Assembly: GCF_000720325.1 (NCBI RefSeq)
Contig: NZ_JOJM01000007.1
Span: forward strand, 124,001 to 188,000
Length of the DNA stretch: 64,000 bases
Source of the DNA: Streptomyces sp. NRRL B-1347
GTDB taxonomy: Bacteria; Actinomycetota; Actinomycetes; Streptomycetales; Streptomycetaceae
Reading direction: 5' to 3'
In this document: in pieces, positions 19,209-27,845 of the stretch
How the letters are laid out: each line of letters begins with the position of its first letter
Numbering within the stretch: the first letter of the stretch is position 1
Translations under genes and position numbers: made by a program
Notes under the pieces: model-generated
Database searches by the model: none
The model's input: only the letters and a program-made list of their open reading frames with translations
Told to the model about the DNA's origin: nothing

Positions 19209-20288
19209 TCAGCCGAAGACCACGCAGGAGGCCGCGGGGACGGCCACGGCACCGGCGCGCCGCGGCAGCCCGGTGTCCGGGTCGACGGCGAACCAGGTGA
19301 CGTCGCCGGAGCGCTCGTTGGCCGCGTACAGGAAGCGTCCGGAGGGGTCCAGGGCCAGGTCGCGCGGCCAGTGCCCGGCGCACGGCACGGTGGCCGTGAG
19401 GCGCGCGGTGTCGCCCTGCGGGTCGAGGGCGAAGACGGACAGGACGTCCTCGCCCCGCGTGGCCGTCCACAGGAAGCGGCCGTCGGGCGCGACGACGACG
19501 GCGGAGGGGTAGGCGTCGCCGTCCGGTGCCCCGGCGAGGACGGGCGTCTCGCCCAGCGGCTTCAGGGTGCCGTCGGCGGCGTCCCAGGCGCAGACGGTGA
19601 GCGTGGGCGCGAGCTCGTTGAGGACGTACGCGCGCTCGCCGCTCGGGTGGAAGGCCAGGTGGCGCGGGCCCGAGCCGGGCCGGAGCGCGACCTCGCGGTG
19701 CAGGGAGAGCAGCCCGTCGCCGCCGAGGGCGCACACGCGCACGGAGTCGGTGCCGAGGTCGACGCTCACCAGCCAGCGGCCGCTCGGGTCGGCGAGGACC
19801 TGGTGGGCGTGCGGGGCCTGCTGGCGCTGCGGGTGCGGCCCCGAGCCCTCGTGGCGCAGGACGCCCGCCGGGGCGGGGGCGAGGCTGCCGTCGGCGTTGA
19901 CGGGTACGGCGGTGAGGCTGCCGGAGCCGTAGTTGGCGGCGATGAGGTGGCCGTCGTGCAGCGTGAGGTGCGTGGGCGCGTCGCCCTGTACGGACACGGG
20001 CCGGGCGAGCAGCTCCGGCCGGTCCGCGGATCCGCCGGTTCCGCTGGTGCCACCGGTGCCGCCTGAGACGCGGAAGGCGGCGAGGGCGCCGTCGGAGGTC
20101 TCGCTCACCGCGTACAGGGTGTCCGCGCCGGGCGCGAGCGCGAGGTACGAGGGGTCGGCGACGGCGTCCGTGGCCGCGAGCACGGTCAGCGCCCCGCTGT
20201 CGGGGTCGAACGCCGCGCTGACGACTCCGGGCCCGCCCGCCGCCGTGAAGGACCCGACGTACGCCCGCCGTACCTGCCTGTCGCCCAC
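19209..20288 (-). CDS. lactonase-family seven-bladed beta-propeller
   Basis: A 359-residue 6-phosphogluconolactonase/YbhE-type propeller. Repeated blade signatures are visible: RRAYVGSFTAAGGPGV at the start, then DAPTHLTLHDGHLIAANYGS, GPHPQRQQAPHAHQVLADPS, GPRHLAFHPSGERAYVLNEL, FLWTATRGEDVLSVF and WPRDLALDPSGRFLYAANER. The GTG at 20288 is chosen because a GAGAGAGGGG stretch precedes it. The best-studied relative opens 6-phosphogluconolactone in the pentose-phosphate pathway; a minority act on other sugar lactones. A DasR-like site lies 100 bases upstream. Confidence 0.82.
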   Translation of the reverse strand: MGDRQVRRAYVGSFTAAGGPGVVSAAFDPDSGALTVLAATDAVADPSYLALAPGADTLYAVSETSDGALAAFRVSGGTGGTSGTGGSADRPELLARPVSVQGDAPTHLTLHDGHLIAANYGSGSLTAVPVNADGSLAPAPAGVLRHEGSGPHPQRQQAPHAHQVLADPSGRWLVSVDLGTDSVRVCALGGDGLLSLHREVALRPGSGPRHLAFHPSGERAYVLNELAPTLTVCAWDAADGTLKPLGETPVLAGAPDGDAYPSAVVVAPDGRFLWTATRGEDVLSVFALDPQGDTARLTATVPCAGHWPRDLALDPSGRFLYAANERSGDVTWFAVDPDTGLPRRAGAVAVPAASCVVFG

Positions 20289-20387
20289 TGCTCGCCCCTC
20301 TCTCCGCGCCGGTGCCGCACCTCGTGCCCACCGGCCGCGCCCCAAGCCGACACGCGCCGAACGGCGCGCGTGGGGCCGACGGTAGCA

Positions 20388-20403
20388 GCTGGTCTGGACC
20401 AAT
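20388..20403. promoter_or_regulatory. DasR-responsive-element-like palindrome
   Basis: GCTGGTCTGGACCAAT contains the perfect 12-bp near-palindrome TGGTCTGGACCA, one base off the dre core TGGTCTAGACCA bound by the GlcNAc-responsive regulator DasR. It lies between the divergent lactonase (start 20288) and acid phosphatase (start 20589) genes. Confidence 0.5.
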
Positions 20404-20513
20404 AGGAGGCGGATCGCACCCCGCCGCCAGGAATCCTCTACCAGCCGGTAACCAAAAGGCCGCCTGCCCTCCACCCCTCACCGTGACCATGACACACGCG
20501 GCCACGGCGCCGC

Positions 20514-20551
20514 GTCGACAACAGAGCAGTCGACAACAGAGCAACAGAGCA
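20514..20551 (+). repeat. short tandem repeat in the phosphatase leader
   Basis: Two perfect 15-bp copies of GTCGACAACAGAGCA are followed by a partial ACAGAGCA copy. The block ends about 37 bases upstream of the acid phosphatase start and is probably inside its untranslated leader. Confidence 0.8.
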
Positions 20552-20588
20552 ACAGCGGCCAGAGAACAACAGCAGAGGGGAATCCGGA

Positions 20589-21272
20589 ATGGGACGGCAG
20601 GGCGTGCGTCAGCGGATCGGTACGGCAGCGGTGATCGTGGCGGTGGGCCTGGGGGCGACGGCGACGTCCGTCTCCTCGGCGCACGCGGCGCCGAGCGCTC
20701 CCGTCGGCAGCTCTCCCGTCGGCAGCTCTCCCGCCGGTGCTTCCGTCAGCGGCGCGGTGTCGGCCCGGGCGGCCGACGTCGACTACGCCACCTGGCAGCG
20801 CGACGTGCGCGCCGTCGTCGACCGGGCCCTGCCGTACGTGAAGCAGCGCACCGCGGACGCGGCCGGGCAGAAGCTCGCGGTCGTCTTCGACATCGACAAC
20901 ACCACCCTGGAGACGGACTTCCACCCCTGGTGGCAGCTGCCCACCCCGGCCGTGAAGCCCTCCCTCGAACTCGCCGACTACGCCGCCTCGCGCGGTGTCT
21001 CCGTGTTCTTCGTGACCGCGCGGCCCGGCATCATCAAGAGCGTCACCGAGGCGAACCTCAAGACGCGGGGCTACCCCGTCAACGGCCTCTACGTGCGCGC
21101 GCTGCCCGACCTCTTCGACGAGGTCAGCGCCTACAAGACGCGCAGCCGCGCGGACATCGAGGCCAAGGGCTACACGATCATCGCGAACGTCGGCAACCGC
21201 GCGTCCGACCTCGTGGGCGGCCACGCGGAGCGGACCTTCAAGCTCCCCGACTACGACGGGCAGCTGTCCTGA
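20589..21272 (+). CDS. secreted HAD-family acid phosphatase (class B type)
   Basis: A 227-residue secreted protein. A Sec signal peptide (hydrophobic AAVIVAVGLGATATSV ending in AHA-A) is followed by a spacer with the short repeat PVGSSPVGSSP. The HAD motif I DIDNTTLET carries the nucleophile Asp; motif II is FFVTARPG. The C-terminal GNRASDLVGGHAERTFKLPD is the usual motif IV/V region. It should release phosphate from organic monoesters outside the cell. The next gene encodes a phytase, giving a phosphate-scavenging pair. An AGAGGGG site precedes the ATG. Confidence 0.85.
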   Translation: MGRQGVRQRIGTAAVIVAVGLGATATSVSSAHAAPSAPVGSSPVGSSPAGASVSGAVSARAADVDYATWQRDVRAVVDRALPYVKQRTADAAGQKLAVVFDIDNTTLETDFHPWWQLPTPAVKPSLELADYAASRGVSVFFVTARPGIIKSVTEANLKTRGYPVNGLYVRALPDLFDEVSAYKTRSRADIEAKGYTIIANVGNRASDLVGGHAERTFKLPDYDGQLS

Positions 21273-21342
21273 CGCCCGCACCGCGCCCCGCCCAGCCGTC
21301 CCCGACGCCGTCCCCGACCCGAAGGAACCCGAGGAACCGCTC

Positions 21343-22650
21343 GTGGAGATCTCCAGCAGAACCCGCGCCGCGTCCGCAGGCCTGGCCCTCGCCCTCGCCG
21401 TCCTCACCGCGCTGACCGCGGCGCCCACCGCGGGAGCCGACGCCGCGCTGCCCGGGATCGCGCCGCGCGCCGAGACGCCCGCGCTGTACGACGACGAGGC
21501 GGGCGGCAACGCCGACGCCGACGACCCGGCCATCTGGCGCAACCCGGCCGCCCCGGAGCGCAGCCTCGTCATCGCCACCGCGAAGGAGGGCGGTCTACGG
21601 GTCTACGACCTGGACGCCCGCGAGGTGCAGTCGGTCCCCGCGCCCGCCGCGCCGGGCCCCGGCGACGCGCCGGGCCGCTTCAACAACGTCGACCTGGTGC
21701 ACGGGCTCGGCCTCTCATCGGGCCGCGCCGACGTCGCGGTGACCAGCGACCGCGGCAGCGACCGGCTGCGGATCTACCGCGTCGACCGCGACCGCCCCGG
21801 CGGCCCGCTCACGGACGTCACCGACCCGGCGGCGCCCCGCGTGTTCTCCGCGTCCCAGCACGAGGTCAACGAACAGCGCACGGCCTACGGCCTCGCCACC
21901 TGGACTGACCGTGCGACGGGCCGCTCGTACGCCGTGGTCAGCCGGCGCGAGCGCACCGCGCTCGCGCTGCTCGAACTGGCCGCGGCGCCGGGCGGCAAGG
22001 TGGGCTACCGCAAGGTCCGCACTCTCGACCTGCCCGCCTCCTTCCGGCTCCCGGACGGCTCTTCCTGGTCCCCGTGCGCGGAGCCGGGCGAAGGGCCGCA
22101 GGTCGAGGGCATGGTGGTCGACCCCGCGAGCGGCACGCTCTTCGCGGGCCAGGAGGACGTCGGCATCTGGCGGCTGCGCGCCGATCTGACCGGCACGCCC
22201 CGGCTCCAGGAGAAGGTGCGCGAGTACGGCGTGCCCGGCACGTACGACGAGCAGACCGAGGAGTGCGTACCGGGGGCGGATCCCGGCTACGGCGGCACGC
22301 GCCTCTCGGCGGACGTAGAAGGCCTCGCCCTGCTCACCGAGCGGGACGGCGACGGCTATCTGCTGGCCTCCAGCCAGGGCGACGACACCTTCGCGGCCTT
22401 CGACCGCGAGGCGTCCGACGGCCACGAGTACGAGGGCGGCTTCCGGGTGACCGCCGCGCCCGGTGGTGGTCCCGACGGCTCCGAGGAGTGCGACGGGGCG
22501 GCCGTGCTCAACGCGCCCCTTGGCCGCAAGTACCCGCACGGTCTGCTGGTCGTCCAGGACGGCCACGCCACCCCCGAGGACGGCGAGCGCGGCGCCACCG
22601 GCTTCAAGTTCGTCGACCTCGGTGACGTCCTGGACGTGCTCGACTCCTGA
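21343..22650 (+). CDS. secreted beta-propeller phytase
   Basis: A 435-residue beta-propeller (BPP/3-phytase) protein. The signal peptide (LALALAVLTALTAAPTAGADA) precedes the family opening DADDPAIWRNPAAPERSLVI and TAKEGGLRVYDL. Calcium- and phosphate-binding propeller loops are visible in NNVDLVHGL, EGPQVEGMVVDP, GQEDVGIWRL and ADVEGLAL. It hydrolyses phytate to release phosphate. The GTG at 21343 follows a GAGGAA site; the gene is 70 bases downstream of the acid phosphatase and may share its transcript. Confidence 0.88.
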   Translation: MEISSRTRAASAGLALALAVLTALTAAPTAGADAALPGIAPRAETPALYDDEAGGNADADDPAIWRNPAAPERSLVIATAKEGGLRVYDLDAREVQSVPAPAAPGPGDAPGRFNNVDLVHGLGLSSGRADVAVTSDRGSDRLRIYRVDRDRPGGPLTDVTDPAAPRVFSASQHEVNEQRTAYGLATWTDRATGRSYAVVSRRERTALALLELAAAPGGKVGYRKVRTLDLPASFRLPDGSSWSPCAEPGEGPQVEGMVVDPASGTLFAGQEDVGIWRLRADLTGTPRLQEKVREYGVPGTYDEQTEECVPGADPGYGGTRLSADVEGLALLTERDGDGYLLASSQGDDTFAAFDREASDGHEYEGGFRVTAAPGGGPDGSEECDGAAVLNAPLGRKYPHGLLVVQDGHATPEDGERGATGFKFVDLGDVLDVLDS

Positions 22651-22660
22651 CCCGCGCGTT

Positions 22661-22686
22661 CGCTCCCGCGGACGCGGGGGCGAGCG
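22661..22686. terminator. hairpin between convergent genes
   Basis: CGCTC and GAGCG outer arms plus CGCG/CGCG inner arms form a compact GC-rich hairpin immediately after the phytase stop. It ends just before the convergent FUSC stop, so both transcripts can end here. Confidence 0.55.
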
Positions 22687-22693
22687 GGCCCGG

Positions 22694-24202
22694 TCAGCCG
22701 CTGCTCAGCCGTGCCCGGCCGGGGGCCTGCAGCGGTTCGGCGAGCTGCGCCAGGGCCTGCTCCAGGCCGTGCACGTGGGCGAGCGCGCCTTCGACGACCC
22801 CGGAGTGGGCCGGGGCCGCGGCGTCGGGCCTGCGCCCGGTCGCGGCCTCGGGCGCGGTCAGCGCCTCCACGGCGGCCTCCACGCGCCAGCACGCGGCGGT
22901 GAGGCGGTCGTCGTGCGAGGCCTCCGCGTCGGCGGCGACCGACGCGAGGCCGCGGACCTCGCGCGCGCAGTCGTCCAGGAGGGCCAGGACCCGTCGCGCC
23001 CTTTCCTTGCGGGCGAGCAGCGGGTTGAGCGGGTGCAGCAGCGGGGCGAGCGAGAGCCGCACCCGGCCGAGCAGCGCCTCGAGCTCCGCGACGTGCGGGG
23101 CCGGGTCGGCGTCCGCCGTGCCGCGCAGCCGGGCGGCGGCCTCGGCGGTGCAGGCGTGGACGCAGCGCAGCGCCCGCTGGATCCAGCCGTCGGTGACGGC
23201 GTGGGTGGTGACGGGCAGCACCAGCAGGACCGCGAGCGCGGCGCCGAGCGCCCCGACGGCGGTCTCGCCGACCCGCAGGGCCAGGAGCGCCGGGTCGAGC
23301 ACGCCGAGGAGCCCGTAGAGCATGCTCGCCATCACGGTGACCGCGAGCATCATCCACGTGTACGAGACGGCGGCGGTGTAGAAGATCCCGAAGACGCAGA
23401 CGGCGACGATCACGGCGGCGGCGACCGGCTCCGTGTGCAGCGGCACGGCCAGGACGAAGCCGAGCGCGATGCCGATCGCGGTGCCCAGGAACCGGCGGAA
23501 GCCGCGTACCAGCGTCTCGCCGCGCGAGGTGGTGTTCACGAACACCCACCAGGTGGCGCCGACCGCCCAGTACCAGCGCTCCTGCGACAGCATCTGTCCC
23601 AGGGCGAGCGCGAAGGCCGCGCCCGCGGTGGCCTGGATCGCCTGCCGGGTCGTCGTGCGGGCGAGCCCGGTGGCCGCGAGGGGCGCCGGCGCCGCCGCGG
23701 GCGGAAGGCCGCGTTCGTAGCACCAGACGCCGAAGCGGACGGCGGCGGCCGCGCACACGGACAGCAGGATGGCCGCGAACAGCTCGGGCAGCTGGCCGGT
23801 CCGCGCGTGCAGGAACTGCGCCGCGAAGAACATCATGAACGCGAACACACCGAGCGAGTGCCCGCGAGGGCCCCACCGGCGGGCGTACACGCCGAGGCCC
23901 GTGACGGCGAGGAACGCCGCGTCCCGCACCAGCGGGTAGTCGTGCAGCACGGCCGCGAGAGCGAGCACGGGGAGGCCGACGACGGGCAGCAGCGCCGTGG
24001 TCCCGGCCTGGCCGCGCACGGTCGGGTCCAGGACGGTGAAGAGCGCGAGCAGCGCGGCGAGACCACCGATGATGGCCGCGACGAGTGAGTGCCCGACGAG
24101 GCCGCACAGGGCGACGGCCGCTCCGATGCCGAGCACGGCCCGGCTCGCGCTGCGCAGCCGCAGCAGTCCCGGATCCGGCGCGGTGAACGCTCTCTTCAGC
24201 AC
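22694..24202 (-). CDS. FUSC-family inner-membrane protein
   Basis: A 502-residue FUSC (fusaric-acid-resistance/aromatic-acid-exporter-like) protein: about six N-terminal helices, a second membrane block after residue 190 beginning TTTRQAIQATAGAAFALALG, then a soluble alpha-helical C-terminus (LEALLGRVRLSLAPLLHPLN onward). The typical WYWAVGATWWVFVNTTSRGE and RFLGTAIGIALGFVLA motifs are present. The GTG at 24202 is preferred because AAGGAG precedes it, though at 11 bases; an ATG at 24256 has no site. Efflux of aromatic or organic acids is the usual role, not proven here. An operator-like motif lies upstream at 24340. Confidence 0.8.
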   Translation of the reverse strand: MLKRAFTAPDPGLLRLRSASRAVLGIGAAVALCGLVGHSLVAAIIGGLAALLALFTVLDPTVRGQAGTTALLPVVGLPVLALAAVLHDYPLVRDAAFLAVTGLGVYARRWGPRGHSLGVFAFMMFFAAQFLHARTGQLPELFAAILLSVCAAAAVRFGVWCYERGLPPAAAPAPLAATGLARTTTRQAIQATAGAAFALALGQMLSQERWYWAVGATWWVFVNTTSRGETLVRGFRRFLGTAIGIALGFVLAVPLHTEPVAAAVIVAVCVFGIFYTAAVSYTWMMLAVTVMASMLYGLLGVLDPALLALRVGETAVGALGAALAVLLVLPVTTHAVTDGWIQRALRCVHACTAEAAARLRGTADADPAPHVAELEALLGRVRLSLAPLLHPLNPLLARKERARRVLALLDDCAREVRGLASVAADAEASHDDRLTAACWRVEAAVEALTAPEAATGRRPDAAAPAHSGVVEGALAHVHGLEQALAQLAEPLQAPGRARLSSG

Positions 24203-24339
24203 CTGCGTGTTCGCTCCTTCCCGCACCCGCGCGCCGCCGCGCGAATACGCCCGCATGAAAAAGGCGCCGCGGGATCCGCAGCGCCATCGACAGCTACATC
24301 ACATCATCAACAGACCCGATGGCTCAACCTGGACTTGAT

Positions 24340-24363
24340 CCACTGAGCCATTGGCATACTCTG
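24340..24363. promoter_or_regulatory. Lrp/AsnC-operator-like motif upstream of the FUSC gene
   Basis: CCACTGAGCCATTGG with the following bases matches the motif at 26488-26511 in 20 of 24 positions. It is a pseudo-palindrome of the form CCA-N-TGN-N-CCA-N-TGG. It lies 137 bases upstream of the FUSC start and shortly after the 3' end of the permease gene. Confidence 0.45.
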
Positions 24364-24414
24364 ACGTCCTCATATTCCGCTACGAACGGACCATCGGGCC
24401 AGCGTGTCCGCAGG

Positions 24415-26370
24415 TCAGCGGCGCTTTCCCGGCACCGGCACGGCGTACGGCAGCACCGTGACGGCCACCGACGGCAGCCCCTCCAGGGCGTGGGCCAGGC
24501 GTTCGCCGCCGCCGCGGTGCAGCAGCCTGCCGAGGGTGGTGCGGTAGGCGCGGTGCGGGATGAGCAGGGTCAGCGCCGTGTCGCCGTCGGCCGTCGTCGC
24601 GGCCGCGTGGTCGATGAGGGCCCGCTCCAGGCGGCGGTCCTGGCAGTCGACGAGTTCGAGCGGCACGTCCGTCGCCCGGCTCTGTGCCCAGCGCGCCGCG
24701 AGCCGTCGCGCGCGCGGGCCGTCGACGGCGACGTGCACGGCCCGCACCTCGTCGGGGCGGATCTCGTGCGCGTACCGCAGCGCCTGGAAGACGGCCGGGT
24801 CGAAGGCGTCCACCAGGATCTGCACCACGTGCCGCCGCCAGCGCGGCCGGTCGCCCTCCTCGGCGGGCGGCAGCGCCTCCAGGGCCTCGGCCTCGGCGCG
24901 GTACTCGCGGTTGATGCGGATGAGCACCCACACCCCGAGCGGGAAGACCACGACGACCAGCCAGGCGCCCTCGGTGAACTTGGTGACGGCGAAGATCAGC
25001 ACGACGGCCGCCGAGACCACGGCGGCGGTCGCGTTGACGGCGATCTTCCAGACCCGGCCGGGCTCCCGTCGCTTGAGGTGATAGGCGGTGAGGCCGGATC
25101 CGGCCATGGTGAAGGCGGTGAACACGCCGATCGCGTAGAGCGCGACCAGCTTGTCCACGTTGGCGTTGGTCACGAGCAGCAGGGCCAGGGAGACCGCCGC
25201 CAGGCAGATGATGCCGTTGGAGAAGACGAGGCGGTGGCCGCGCCGGGTGAGCTGCCGGGGCAGGAAGCGGTCTTCGGCGACGAAGCTCGCCAGATACGGG
25301 AAGCCGGTGAACGGCGTGTTCGCCCCGGTGTAGAGGATCAGGGCGGTGGCCAGCTGCACGAAGACGAGTCCCGCGGTCCCGGCCCAACCGCCGCCGAAGA
25401 CTAGGTGCGCCTCCTGCGCGATCACCGTGGGGGTGCCGTCGGTGTACGGCAGCGCGTGGGTGAGGTGCGCGAGCCAGGAGATCCCGAGCACGAGGACGCC
25501 GAGCGCACAGCTCATCGCGACCAGGGTGCGGCGGGCGTTGACGCCCTGGGGCTCGCGGAACACGGAGATGCCGTTCGAGATCGCCTCGAGGCCGGTGAGC
25601 GAGGAGCCGCCGTTGGCGAACGCCCGCAACACCATGAACAGCGAGGCCCCGTACAGCCAGCCGTCGCCCGCCTCGCCCAGCGGCACCGCGCCCGCCGCGC
25701 GCACGTCGGCGTGCGGCAGCTCGCCGAGCGCCCAGCGGACGAGGCCGACCACGAGCATCAGACCGACCGCCGCCATGAACAGGTACGCGGGCACGGCGAA
25801 GACCCGCCCGGCTTCCCTGAGCCCGCGGAGGTTGCCGTACGCGAGCAGCAGGATCACGCCGACGCTGAACGGCACCTGGAGGTGGTCGAGGCCGGTCCAG
25901 CCGTTGCCGACCAGGTGCGCGAGCGAGATGAGCGCGTTGGTGCCCGCCGACACCTGCACGGCGACCGTGACGACGTAGTCGACGAGCAGCGCGACGGCCG
26001 CGATCTGCGCGACGTCGGGCCCGAAGTTCTCCCGGGCCACGACGTACGAACCGCCCGCCCGGGTGTAGATCATCACGACGTCGCGGTAGCACAGCGTCAG
26101 CAGGACGAGGATCAGCAGGATCGCCCCGGTCACCGGCATCAGCAAGGTGAACGCGGCGACGCCGACGACGGGAACGAGGACGCGCAGTATCTCCTCGCTG
26201 CCGTACGCCGACGAGCTCACGCAGTCCGAGGCGAGCACCCCGAGCGCGGTGCGGTTGTCGAGCTTCTCCTTCCGGATGCGCGAGGTGACCAGAGGCGGAC
26301 CGAGCAGCAGCCGCTTCAGGCGGTACGGGACGGGTTCCGGGACGCCCACGGGGCGGTCGGTCGTGGCCAT
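24415..26370 (-). CDS. APC-family permease, KimA-like (potassium importer type)
   Basis: A 651-residue amino acid-polyamine-cation superfamily permease. The opening KLDNRTALGVLASDCVSSSAYGSEEIL is typical of the KimA (YdaO) branch, longer than plain amino acid permeases and ending in a soluble C-terminal domain (from about residue 510) that resembles a universal-stress-protein fold (QILVDAFDPAVFQALRYAHE, EVRAVHVAVDGPRARRLA). About 12 membrane helices are visible in between. In Bacillus, KimA imports potassium. I saw no c-di-AMP (ydaO) riboswitch upstream. The ATG at 26370 has a closely spaced GGAG, so the start is slightly uncertain. Confidence 0.75.
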   Translation of the reverse strand: MATTDRPVGVPEPVPYRLKRLLLGPPLVTSRIRKEKLDNRTALGVLASDCVSSSAYGSEEILRVLVPVVGVAAFTLLMPVTGAILLILVLLTLCYRDVVMIYTRAGGSYVVARENFGPDVAQIAAVALLVDYVVTVAVQVSAGTNALISLAHLVGNGWTGLDHLQVPFSVGVILLLAYGNLRGLREAGRVFAVPAYLFMAAVGLMLVVGLVRWALGELPHADVRAAGAVPLGEAGDGWLYGASLFMVLRAFANGGSSLTGLEAISNGISVFREPQGVNARRTLVAMSCALGVLVLGISWLAHLTHALPYTDGTPTVIAQEAHLVFGGGWAGTAGLVFVQLATALILYTGANTPFTGFPYLASFVAEDRFLPRQLTRRGHRLVFSNGIICLAAVSLALLLVTNANVDKLVALYAIGVFTAFTMAGSGLTAYHLKRREPGRVWKIAVNATAAVVSAAVVLIFAVTKFTEGAWLVVVVFPLGVWVLIRINREYRAEAEALEALPPAEEGDRPRWRRHVVQILVDAFDPAVFQALRYAHEIRPDEVRAVHVAVDGPRARRLAARWAQSRATDVPLELVDCQDRRLERALIDHAAATTADGDTALTLLIPHRAYRTTLGRLLHRGGGERLAHALEGLPSVAVTVLPYAVPVPGKRR

Positions 26371-26487
26371 GGCTCCATGACACCGGTGCCCGGCGCGGAA
26401 GCCGAGGGGCCACCCCGGCCGACGGCCGATCGGCGTACCGGGCCGCGTACGGCGTCCAAGGGCACCCGGGTGCGCGGTGCTGCCGTG

Positions 26488-26511
26488 CCACTGGGCCATT
26501 GGTACAGTCTG
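26488..26511. promoter_or_regulatory. Lrp/AsnC operator-promoter
   Basis: The perfect pattern CCACTGGGCCATTGG (CCA-N-TGG-N-CCA-N-TGG) overlaps TACAGT (26503-26508), a good -10 hexamer for the Lrp/AsnC gene that starts 40 bases downstream. Its position suggests autoregulation. It is also between that gene and the divergent KimA-like gene, so it could control both. Confidence 0.55.
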
Positions 26512-26548
26512 CCGCGATCAATCCGCGTACCGGGGAGGCCAAGGGCCC

Positions 26549-27040
26549 ATGGCCGTCGACGAGCTGGACACCCGCATCCTGCGGCTGCTCCTGGAGCAGC
26601 CGCGTACCAGCGTGCGGGAGTACGCGCGCGTGCTCGGCATCGCGCGCGGGACGCTCCAGGCGCGCCTCGACCGCATGGAGCGCGACGGGGTGATCACGGG
26701 TACGGGGCCCTCCCTGTCCCCCGCCGCCCTGGGCCACCCGGTCCTCGCCTTCGTACACATCGAGGTCACGCAGGGGCACCTGGACGAGGTCGGGGACGCC
26801 CTGGCCGCCGTGCCGGAGATCATCGAGGCCTTCTCGATCACCGGCGGCGGCGATCTGCTGACCCGGGTGGCCGCCCGCGACAACGGGCACCTGGAGGACG
26901 TCATCCAGCGGCTGATCCAGCTGCCGGGCGTGGTGCGCACCCGTACGGAGATGGCGCTGCGCGAGCGCGTGCCGCACCGGATCCTGCCGCTCGTGGAGTC
27001 GGTGGGCAGGGCCGCCGCCAAGGAGCCCAGGAAGGGGTGA
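26549..27040 (+). CDS. Lrp/AsnC-family transcriptional regulator
   Basis: A 163-residue Lrp/AsnC protein. Residues 4-60 are the helix-turn-helix domain (LDTRILRLLLEQPRTSVRE, then GTLQARLDRMERDGVI); residues 70-150 are the RAM ligand domain (VLAFVHIEVTQGHLDEVGDA, AFSITGGGDLLTRVAARD). These proteins sense amino acids and bind palindromic sites. The ATG follows GGGGAGG. A shared palindrome at its own promoter and at 24340 suggests it governs itself, the KimA-like permease and possibly the FUSC gene. Confidence 0.9.
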   Translation: MAVDELDTRILRLLLEQPRTSVREYARVLGIARGTLQARLDRMERDGVITGTGPSLSPAALGHPVLAFVHIEVTQGHLDEVGDALAAVPEIIEAFSITGGGDLLTRVAARDNGHLEDVIQRLIQLPGVVRTRTEMALRERVPHRILPLVESVGRAAAKEPRKG

Positions 27041-27085
27041 CGGAGGCCACTGAGGCGCGATCGCTCCCTTGGCATGCTGGAGGGC

Positions 27086-27769
27086 ATGAGCGCCTTGAAC
27101 GACACCTCGGTCATCTTCGATCTCGACGGCACGCTCGTGGACAGCGAGCCCAACTACTTCGAGGCGGGCCGGCAACTGCTCGCCGAGCAGGGCGTCACGG
27201 ACTTCACCTGGCAGGACCACGAGAGGTACGTGGGCATCTCCACGCAGGAGACCCTGGCCCGCTGGAAGGAGCTCTACGGCCTGAGCGCGCCGCTGCCCGA
27301 CCTGCTCGCGGAGAAGAACCGGCGCTATCTGGAGCTGGCCCGCGTGTCCACGCGGGTCTATCCGCAGATGGCGGCGTTCGTGGAGCTGCTGCACGAGGCG
27401 GGGGTGCCGATGGCCGTGGCTTCGGGCTCCTCGCGCGCCGCGATCGAGGCGATCCTGGAGGGCACGGGCCTCGACGCACGCCTGAAGACGTACGTGTCCG
27501 CGGACGAGGTCGCCCGCGGCAAGCCCGCTCCGGACGTCTTCCTGGCCGCCGCGGAGTTGCTCGGGGCCGAGCCCGCGCGCTGTGTGGTCCTGGAGGACGC
27601 GGTGCCGGGGGCGCTGGCCGCCAAGGCCGCGGGCATGCGGTGCGTCGCGATTCCCTATGTCCCCGCGCAGGCGGACGATCCGGCGTTCGCCACGGCGGAC
27701 TTCCTGGTGCGGGGCGGGCAGACGGATTTCTCGGCCCGGGCGGTGGTGGACTGGCTCGGGGAGGGCTAG
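27086..27769 (+). CDS. HAD-superfamily phosphatase, beta-phosphoglucomutase-like
   Basis: A 227-residue HAD subfamily IA protein. Motif I is VIFDLDGTLVDSEPNYFEAG, motif II VASGSSRAAI, motif III Lys in GKPAPDVFLAAAELL, and motif IV VVLEDAVPGALAAKAAGM. The cap domain between residues 16 and 85 is of the phosphoglucomutase/phosphatase type. Typical members dephosphorylate sugar phosphates such as 2-deoxyglucose-6-phosphate. The start is uncertain: ATG at 27086 has GGAGGG very close, ATG at 27074 has none. Confidence 0.8.
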   Translation: MSALNDTSVIFDLDGTLVDSEPNYFEAGRQLLAEQGVTDFTWQDHERYVGISTQETLARWKELYGLSAPLPDLLAEKNRRYLELARVSTRVYPQMAAFVELLHEAGVPMAVASGSSRAAIEAILEGTGLDARLKTYVSADEVARGKPAPDVFLAAAELLGAEPARCVVLEDAVPGALAAKAAGMRCVAIPYVPAQADDPAFATADFLVRGGQTDFSARAVVDWLGEG

Positions 27770-27781
27770 GACTCCCCCGAA

Positions 27782-27819
27782 CCCGCGCCCTTCCTCCTGG
27801 GCAGGGGGAAGGGCGCGGG
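27782..27819. terminator. hairpin between HAD gene and valine operon
   Basis: A 13-bp stem (CCCGCGCCCTTCC and its complement) with a 12-base loop lies between the stop codons of the convergent HAD gene and enoyl-CoA hydratase gene. Confidence 0.75.
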
Positions 27820-27845
27820 GCCTTGTCCACGGGATGCGGCCGCGC

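Noticed and set aside
26371..26487. c-di-AMP (ydaO) riboswitch for the KimA-like gene
   Set aside because: The conserved ydaO segments could not be found on the minus strand of this leader.
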